Source: Alloscardovia criceti DSM 17774 (GTDB taxonomy: Bacteria > Actinomycetota > Actinomycetes > Actinomycetales > Bifidobacteriaceae). Taken from it: 64,000 bases of DNA. The DNA lies in the NCBI RefSeq assembly GCF_000376885.1, contig NZ_AQXR01000010.1:409335-473334 (forward strand), written 5' to 3'. The notes below the pieces were generated by a model. That model did no database searches, was not told where the DNA came from, and saw only the letters and a list, made by a program, of their open reading frames with translations. Positions 53,434-64,000 of the stretch are shown one piece after another (position 1 is the first letter of the stretch; each line of letters starts with the position of its first letter). Both the position numbers and the translations under genes were made by a program.

Positions 53434-53478
53434 TGTCCCCTGATTTCTCTCATCCACGTGAAGTCACGTGTGAAACTC

Positions 53479-54405
53479 TTATTCTACGCTAACTTGTACG
53501 CCTTGACGATCCACCGCGAGATGATGCATGGTCCAATGTCCCATGTCTAAGAATTGGGCGGTGATATTCCTCAACGCATCCGTGCTATCACCATCGTGTA
53601 GTACCAGCACGCATGGGCCTGCGCCGGAAATTGTGGATGCGTAGCCGTGAGACCGGAGGAATTGCACGAGGTCTGCGGACTGTTGCATGAGCGCAGCACG
53701 ATATGGCTGATGCAGTGTATCTTCGGTTGCGTCAAACAGTAAGGCATTATCGCCACGCGATAATGCGGCAGGTAACAGCGCCACGCGAGAAACATTCATT
53801 AAGGCATCCCCGAAGGGTACAGAGGCTGGTAAAGCGCGGCGAGCTTCTTCGGTAGATAATTCAAAATCCGGCACAAATATCCAAGCATTGACCGTAGGCG
53901 CTACCGAGTATTGTGTCGTGAAGAATTCGTCATTCCTTTTCCACGATACGGTCATGCCGCCGTATACGGCAGGAGCCACATTGTCGGGATGTCCCTCGAG
54001 GTGGGCAGCAATGTTGAAAATCGCATCGCGCACTTCTGAGGATTTCACATCCAGGCCGGCAAATCCGGCCGCCGCACTTACGCCCGCTACGATGGCGCTG
54101 GCTGAAGAGCCCATACCTCTGGATTGAGGAATGCGATTAAATGCCGTCATATTCAAGCCAAATTCCGGCAAGTCAAACTCTTCTGCGGCAGTGCGCAAGG
54201 CCTTCACGATGAGGTGCTTTTCATTGCGCGGCAAGGTATCCTTACCTTCACCGTGGATGTCCATCATAATGGCATCAGAGGGCAAAGCCTCCACACGTAT
54301 TGTGTCATAGAAGCCTAAAGCCAGACCGCAGGTATCGAATCCCGGCCCTAAATTCGCACTGGTTGCTGGCACATCCACACGCACCTGTGTTGCAACAAAT
54401 ACCAT
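53479..54405 (-). CDS. thrB: Homoserine kinase
   Basis: GHMP-family kinase that phosphorylates homoserine on the way to threonine. 308 residues; motifs ATSANLGPGFDTCGLAL near residue 14, ATP loop PQSRGMGSSASAIV near 92, and SGAGPCVLVL near 257. Start is one base after hom, so the two are co-translated. thrC is not present here. Confidence 0.96.
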   Translation of the reverse strand: MVFVATQVRVDVPATSANLGPGFDTCGLALGFYDTIRVEALPSDAIMMDIHGEGKDTLPRNEKHLIVKALRTAAEEFDLPEFGLNMTAFNRIPQSRGMGSSASAIVAGVSAAAGFAGLDVKSSEVRDAIFNIAAHLEGHPDNVAPAVYGGMTVSWKRNDEFFTTQYSVAPTVNAWIFVPDFELSTEEARRALPASVPFGDALMNVSRVALLPAALSRGDNALLFDATEDTLHQPYRAALMQQSADLVQFLRSHGYASTISGAGPCVLVLHDGDSTDALRNITAQFLDMGHWTMHHLAVDRQGVQVSVE

Positions 54406-54406
54406 G

Positions 54407-55696
54407 TTAATCCTCGAATACTCGCATCACAGACAAGACCGTTCCTATGGAGCGGTCTTGGTCCATTTCGCTGACGATTTCGCGGATGACGCGATCTTCT
54501 ACGATATGGGTGGTGAGCCATAATTCGTGATTGCCGTTTTCGTCTTCCTCAGGGCGCTGCTGTACGGCGCGAATAGAAACATCATGTGCGGCGAAAATCT
54601 GTGAAATACGAGCCAGCACACCGATGTTGTCCGACGCACTCAAGCGCACCATATACGAGGATTGAGAATTAGCCGCATCCACGATAGGCACATCCGAGTA
54701 CAAAGGAATTTGAGGACCAGTGGATCCTGAGACACGGTGACGAGCCACGGTAACGATATCTCCGGCCACTGCAGAAGCCGTCGGTGCTCCGCCAGCACCA
54801 CGACCATAGAACATCAAATCATCCGATGCCTCACCCTCCACAAATACAGCATTAAAGCTGCCGGAGACCTTGGCAAGCTGGTGATTCGCAGGCAGCATCA
54901 CAGGATATACGCCTGCGCTAATGCCTTCTTCATTTTCGGAGACGACAGCGAGCAGCTTGATGACGCGATTCATGGCACGAGCTGCGGCAATATCGGATTC
55001 TGTGATGTGCTCGATGCCTTCGACATACACGTCGTCTAAACGCACATCGCGGTGGAAGGCAAGCACGCACATAATTGCTGCCTTAGCGGCGGCATCAAAG
55101 CCACCGATATCGGCAGTAGGATCTGCTTCTGCGAAGCCTTTCGCCTGGGCGTCCTTAAGCACGGTGTCAAATGGCAGACCCTTGGTAGTCATTTCATCCA
55201 AAATATAATTCGTGGTGCCGTTGACAATACCCATAATGCGGTTAATCTTGTCGCCCACCATGGATTCTCTCAACGGACGCACAATAGGAATTGCGCCACC
55301 AACAGCGGCTTCAAAATAAATGTCTACACCATTCTTGTGTGCCGCCTCATACAGTTCAGGACCGTGTTGGGCAAGCAGTGCCTTATTTGCGGTGACAACG
55401 CTAGCTCCATGGTTGAGTGCACTGAGCACGAAGGTACGAGCAGGCTCAATGCCCCCGATGAGTTCTACAACCACATCGGCGCGCGTTGTTAAGCCCAAGG
55501 TATCCGTGGTCAGCAAACTCTTATCAATCCATGGATCATTCACCTCACTAGGATCGAGCACGGCCACGCCTACCAGCTCAATGCGAGCCCCCACACGACT
55601 TTCCAGCTCATCTGCCTGCTCGACGATGAGGCGAGCCGTTTGAGAGCCCACCGTGCCTGCACCCAGCAATGCGATTTTAATTGTTTTCTCACTCAT
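54407..55696 (-). CDS. hom: Homoserine dehydrogenase
   Basis: Reduces aspartate semialdehyde to homoserine. 429 residues: Rossmann fold ALLGAGTVGSQTARLI near residue 8, conserved core AAVGGAIPIVRPL and the GIVNGTTNYIL motif, the catalytic Lys region, and a C-terminal ACT domain (about 345-429), which provides threonine feedback in relatives. It forms an operon with thrB. Preceded by a FAH-family gene 37 bases upstream on the same strand. Confidence 0.96.
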   Translation of the reverse strand: MSEKTIKIALLGAGTVGSQTARLIVEQADELESRVGARIELVGVAVLDPSEVNDPWIDKSLLTTDTLGLTTRADVVVELIGGIEPARTFVLSALNHGASVVTANKALLAQHGPELYEAAHKNGVDIYFEAAVGGAIPIVRPLRESMVGDKINRIMGIVNGTTNYILDEMTTKGLPFDTVLKDAQAKGFAEADPTADIGGFDAAAKAAIMCVLAFHRDVRLDDVYVEGIEHITESDIAAARAMNRVIKLLAVVSENEEGISAGVYPVMLPANHQLAKVSGSFNAVFVEGEASDDLMFYGRGAGGAPTASAVAGDIVTVARHRVSGSTGPQIPLYSDVPIVDAANSQSSYMVRLSASDNIGVLARISQIFAAHDVSIRAVQQRPEEDENGNHELWLTTHIVEDRVIREIVSEMDQDRSIGTVLSVMRVFED

Positions 55697-55733
55697 GTTT
55701 ATCCTGAACCTTGTCCTCGGTGTTTTAGGGGGC

Positions 55734-56549
55734 TTAAGCCTTCACTACTACGTTGCGCAAACTTCCGATGCCCTCTACATGGACGATGGCTTCATCGCCC
55801 GGCTTAAGGCTGCCTGTGGCATCCGGGGTGCCTGTCAAAATCACATCTCCCGGCAAAAGTGTGGCGAAACTAGAAATAAAAGAAATTTGTGATTCGATGG
55901 AGTGAATCAGGTTTGCGGTGGTGCCAGAGGCTGCAGGCACATCCTCACCGTTTAACGTGAAACTAATTTTTGCATCCGCATAATTGAGATCCGTTTCAAC
56001 CCATGGACCCAATGGGCACGCGGTATCGAAGCCCTTTGCACGCGTCCATGTAGGATCGTCGCCCTGCAAATCACGCAAGGTAACATCATTGGTGCAGGTG
56101 AAGCCCAGCACATAATTCATTGCTTCAGATTCGGAAACATTTTTCGCTATACGACCGATAACCACAGCCAATTCTGGCTCAAAATTCATATCCTTGCTGA
56201 AGCTAGGGAAGACAATAGGATCATCCGGTCCAATAACGGCTGTCGATGGCTTAGAAAAAATTACCATATCCTCAGGTGCTTGTACGCCGTGCATGCCATG
56301 GATTTCTCCCATAAATTGCGCATGCGCCTGATAGTTTTTGGCCAATCCGTAAATTTTGCTTGGAATAACGGGCGCAAGCAATCGAATACCATCCTCATCC
56401 AAGGCGAACCGGTTTCCCGTAGGCGTTACCGGATTGCCGGATAATGGGTAACCCGAAAGTTCCACGGCATAATCTTTGCCGTCTTCTTCATCTTTTTGGA
56501 TAAAAGCGTAGGACACTGTGTCATCATGACTAAAACGCGCAATTCTCAT
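55734..56549 (-). CDS. Fumarylacetoacetate hydrolase (FAH) family protein
   Basis: A 271-residue FAH-fold enzyme. Landmarks: IYGLAKNYQAHAQFMGE near residue 62, FSKPSTAVIGPDDPI, the metal-binding EPELAVVIGR near residue 128 and TNDVTLRDLQGDDPTWTRAKGFDTACPLG, ending in the usual GDEAIVHVEGIGSLRN. Family members hydrolyse or decarboxylate acylpyruvates and oxaloacetate; the substrate here is unknown. Upstream of hom-thrB and probably in the same transcript. Confidence 0.9.
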   Translation of the reverse strand: MRIARFSHDDTVSYAFIQKDEEDGKDYAVELSGYPLSGNPVTPTGNRFALDEDGIRLLAPVIPSKIYGLAKNYQAHAQFMGEIHGMHGVQAPEDMVIFSKPSTAVIGPDDPIVFPSFSKDMNFEPELAVVIGRIAKNVSESEAMNYVLGFTCTNDVTLRDLQGDDPTWTRAKGFDTACPLGPWVETDLNYADAKISFTLNGEDVPAASGTTANLIHSIESQISFISSFATLLPGDVILTGTPDATGSLKPGDEAIVHVEGIGSLRNVVVKA

Positions 56550-56615
56550 ACTTTAAGAATATAGAACCCCCGCGAACGCTTCGCCAATCGTCCACATCCT
56601 GCGAAAGTCTTGTCA

Positions 56616-57380
56616 CTAAATAAAAGCCCTTTCGCCAAAAATAGCTGTGCCAATGCGAATAATCGTAGACCCTTCAGCAATAGCCCATTCCATATCCGAG
56701 CTCATGCCCATGGAGAGTTCTTTACAATCCTTCGGACCCGCAGATTGAAGGTCTTCTCGCAGTCCTCGTAAATGCGCAAAACAGGCTCTGACAGTTTTTT
56801 CATCATCCACATGCGTGCCAATAGTCATCAAACCTTCCAGTTTCAACTGAGGTATTTGCGCAATGCGCAGGGCTAAATCGTACGCCTCTTCCGGCTTGCA
56901 ACCGGATTTGCTCGCTTCTCCCGATTCGTTCACCTCAAGGAACACACCAATGGTCTGGCCCTCCTCCAACCTGCGCGCAATGCGTTCCGCTAGTTTGAGT
57001 GAATCTATAGACTCAATTGTGGAGACATATGGCACAATTTTGCTAATTTTATTGGACTGCAGTTGCCCAATCATATGAAAAGGAATGGATAATCCACGTT
57101 CTGCGAAGGCTGTTTCCAATCCTTCTGCTTTTGCAACGATTTCTTGAGGGCGGTTCTCACCAATACATCGAATGCCACTATCCACAGCGGAGACGATTTC
57201 GCCCACATCACGGGTTTTCGTAGCGGCCAGTAGGCTTACATCGCTGCGTAAACGCCCGCTTTTATCTATCGCGCCATACATGCGCTCCAAGGTGCTTTCC
57301 ACGCCTTGGCGAATCTGCTGGCGGCGTTCTTCGGATATTACGGTATTACTTAAATCTTTGTGATCCATATAGGCAGTCAT
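56616..57380 (-). CDS. YggS/PLPBP-family PLP-binding protein
   Basis: A single-domain alanine-racemase-like PLP protein that maintains PLP homeostasis and has no known catalytic role. The Schiff-base Lys is in LLAATKTRDV near residue 52; IGENRPQE and GMSSDMEWAIAEGSTIIRIGTAIFG complete the family pattern. I start at ATG 57380; an ATG four codons later and an open extension upstream exist, and none has a clear ribosome-binding site. Length (about 254 residues) is at the upper end of the family. Confidence 0.9.
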   Translation of the reverse strand: MTAYMDHKDLSNTVISEERRQQIRQGVESTLERMYGAIDKSGRLRSDVSLLAATKTRDVGEIVSAVDSGIRCIGENRPQEIVAKAEGLETAFAERGLSIPFHMIGQLQSNKISKIVPYVSTIESIDSLKLAERIARRLEEGQTIGVFLEVNESGEASKSGCKPEEAYDLALRIAQIPQLKLEGLMTIGTHVDDEKTVRACFAHLRGLREDLQSAGPKDCKELSMGMSSDMEWAIAEGSTIIRIGTAIFGERAFI

Positions 57381-57413
57381 AGTGCCACTATAACGCGATT
57401 GCTTAACAGACAA

Positions 57414-57448
57414 AGAAAAAGGGTACGGATGTGAAACCATCCGTACCC
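57414..57448 (-). terminator. Intrinsic terminator of the glycerol-facilitator gene
   Basis: GGGTACGGATG (57421-57431) and CATCCGTACCC (57438-57448), loop of six; on the minus strand TTTTTC follows (A-run at 57416-57420). Confidence 0.85.
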
Positions 57449-57470
57449 TAGAAAGAATAGTGTTTTTTTA

Positions 57471-58202
57471 CTAGCCAATAAAGATATTAGCGAGAAGCAC
57501 ACCTACAATAGCGCCGCAGATTGGGGCTACAACAGGAATCCATGCTTCATTCCACTTGGAGCTGCCCTTGTGCTCAATAGGAAGCAGCTGGTGAGCCAAA
57601 CGTGGCATCAAATCACGTGCTGGGTTCAAAGCTGGACCTGTGGCACCACCCATAGAGGTGACCAAGCCCCATACGATGAAGCCAACGATGATAGAAGCTG
57701 CAATTGGGCTCTTCTGACCCCAGTCAAGGCTCAAAATAGTCAACGCGCCGAAGCACAGAATCAACGTGCCCACGAACTCATTGATGAAGTAGTTGAACTT
57801 ATCGTTTGCCGCATCATCTGTAGCAAAAGTGGCAAAGATTTCTTCTGCATTATCGGTGTCATCATAGAATGGCTTGTACATGAGCCATACGATCAGCTGG
57901 CCTACGAAGGCACCTGCAAGCTGAACGATGATGTACAAGGCTGCCTTATTCCAGCCAATCATGCCGTTTACAGCTTGGCCAATGGTCATAGCTGGGTTGA
58001 TGTGTGCACCAGAAACATAACCAAACATGGCTACTGGAATCATCACGCCAAGACCGTAACCCATTGCGATGTTAATCCAACCAGCATTGTGTCCCTTAGA
58101 CCCCTTGAGAAGGTGGTTGGCCACAGCACCATTGCCGAATAACATCAGAATTGCTGTGCCGAAGAATTCAGCAAGCAATTGAGTCCACAATGGAAAATCC
58201 AT
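57471..58202 (-). CDS. glpF: Aquaporin-family glycerol facilitator
   Basis: A MIP channel of 243 residues with six helices and two half-helices. The first NPA motif is in SGAHINPAMTIGQ near residue 66; the second is in GPALNPARDLMPR near residue 190. The Asp after NPAR marks the glycerol-conducting branch. AGGAG lies eight or nine bases before ATG 58202; a longer open frame to 58424 would add 74 residues that are not membrane-protein-like. Located between the YggS-type gene and the rRNA operon terminator. Confidence 0.93.
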   Translation of the reverse strand: MDFPLWTQLLAEFFGTAILMLFGNGAVANHLLKGSKGHNAGWINIAMGYGLGVMIPVAMFGYVSGAHINPAMTIGQAVNGMIGWNKAALYIIVQLAGAFVGQLIVWLMYKPFYDDTDNAEEIFATFATDDAANDKFNYFINEFVGTLILCFGALTILSLDWGQKSPIAASIIVGFIVWGLVTSMGGATGPALNPARDLMPRLAHQLLPIEHKGSSKWNEAWIPVVAPICGAIVGVLLANIFIG

Positions 58203-58387
58203 GAGATACTCTCCTAATCTCTTTTCACTAATAGAAAACCTTTCCAATTCTATAGGGAAAGTGTGATATTCCATCGGCGTGTTTAGGATAATTAGGGAAG
58301 CTTGAAGGCTTTTAAATAAAGTAGAAGTAGTGCATTTTTGGTGTGTGTGGTGGGGGGTGTTTAGTATTTTGTCCCCAATATGTGAAG

Positions 58388-58420
58388 TGAGGGGTGGCAC
58401 CGTGTTGGTGTCACCCCTCA
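58388..58420 (-). terminator. Hairpin downstream of the 5S rRNA gene
   Basis: TGAGGGGTG-G-CACC (58388-58401) pairs with GGTG-T-CACCCCTCA (58407-58420), 14 pairs including one wobble. It follows the 5S end by 13 bases on the minus strand; the U-tract after it is weak. Confidence 0.7.
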
Positions 58421-58433
58421 TCATACGTGTGAT

Positions 58434-58550
58434 TGCGGCGGTTTGTTACTCTCCCACACCCTATCGAGTGCAGTACCATCACCGTACTAGGTCTTAGCTA
58501 CCAGGTTCGAAAAGGATACTGGGCGTTTCCCCTAGGCCATGACCACCGCA
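58434..58550 (-). rRNA. 5S ribosomal RNA
   Basis: 117 bases, matching actinobacterial 5S: TGCGGTGGTCATGG start, GGGGAAACGCCC, GAACCTGGTAGCTAAGACC and GGTGTGGGAGAGTA. Ends set by helix I: TGCGGTGGT pairs with ACCGCCGCA. Third gene of the rRNA operon. Confidence 0.93.
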
Positions 58551-58707
58551 AAATCTTCAATTATCAACCCCATCAATAATGGGCTCATGTATCATTTGTT
58601 TCGTGTTTGTGGTTCGGGGACCGGCTAGTAGACGCGACACGTTTCGTGTTCTCATATAATGCTCCTTGTTGAGTATTAATCGTATTCGCATAAGGAGTGT
58701 TCAATAA

Positions 58708-63716
<5,009 letters not shown>

Positions 63717-64000
63717 AAACTTGCAAAAAGGCCATCAAAAATGACTCACAAAAATAAAATCAACGAAAAAACAAAAAGTTTCAACGCACAAAAAAAGACA
63801 CTCATCAAACCATCACAGTACCCAAACACAAAACAATATTCAGGCGAGCATCACTGGCATTATCAAAACAATAAAAAGTAGTACAAAACACGCTCTTGAG
63901 TTCTCAAACCACCACAACACAAACCAGCACAACCACTCACAAACCAAGCAATCACACCGCATCAGGCAGCGAATAAAAACAATACACCAAACCACAACCC
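63717..64000 (-). promoter_or_regulatory. rRNA operon leader
   Basis: 284 bases to the window edge, T/G-rich on the minus strand, without open frames worth calling. It contains the motif GTGGTTTGAGAACT at 63899-63912 (followed by CAAGAGCGTG), also present in the 16S-23S spacer, likely a NusB/antitermination or processing signal. No convincing -35/-10 pair is visible, so the main promoter is probably beyond the window. Confidence 0.6.

Noticed and set aside
58203..58424. Longer start for the glycerol facilitator
   Set aside because: The extra 74 residues are not membrane-like, and AGGAG precedes the ATG at 58202.

Overview
This window looks like chromosomal DNA of a Bifidobacteriaceae-type actinobacterium. 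The evidence is a 16S/23S operon with actinobacterial features (including a long extra segment inside the 23S, about 60040-60250), a galT-galK pair with a DeoR-type regulator, a secE-nusG-rplK-rplA block headed by tRNA-Trp, an RNase E/G with a very long disordered N-terminus, and moderate G+C. The genus (Bifidobacterium, Alloscardovia, Scardovia or similar) cannot be fixed by eye. I see no phage, insertion sequence, CRISPR array or compositional island; the content is core or near-core.

Layout. 1-7000: a truncated DUF975-like membrane protein, radA, a small anchored protein of unknown function, mutY and trmL back to back, and the conserved unknown pair ACT-domain protein (UPF0237) plus PFL-like UPF0210. 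7010-11431: Leloir genes galT-galK (minus strand), a DeoR regulator and a Crp/Fnr regulator. 11651-15101: a class A penicillin-binding protein facing a class 2 pyrD across a strong shared terminator. 15188-24284: a tight minus-strand run, DUF4916 (degenerate Nudix), alpha/beta-hydrolase-NudC fusion, gcvH, App1-type phosphatase, oligopeptidase, leuB and lplA, with thioredoxin divergent from it. 25012-30255: a G5-domain cell-wall protein and a two-gene ABC exporter whose permease carries a very long coiled coil. 30333-38158: purine permease, pstSCAB, an intergenic stretch with a PHO-box-like repeat and a candidate CU-rich small RNA, a membrane-anchored HNH nuclease and an aldo/keto reductase.

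38348-51043: rplA, rplK, nusG, secE, tRNA-Trp; then aspC-proB-obg; rpmA-rplU; the RNase E/G gene; dapE. 51089-58202: an AEC-family transporter, a Maf-NUDIX fusion, thrB-hom, a FAH-family enzyme, a YggS-type PLP protein and a glycerol facilitator. 58434-63716: the rRNA operon on the minus strand (16S-23S-5S, no tRNA in the 16S-23S spacer), its leader running to the window edge.

How it fits together: most of the window is housekeeping (translation, amino-acid and nucleotide metabolism, phosphate uptake, wall synthesis). The parts least explained by known pathways are the lipoate/GcvH/NudC run, whose neighbourhood lacks the rest of the glycine cleavage system, the two multi-domain Nudix fusions, and the candidate small RNA at 36154-36225 beside the pst operon.
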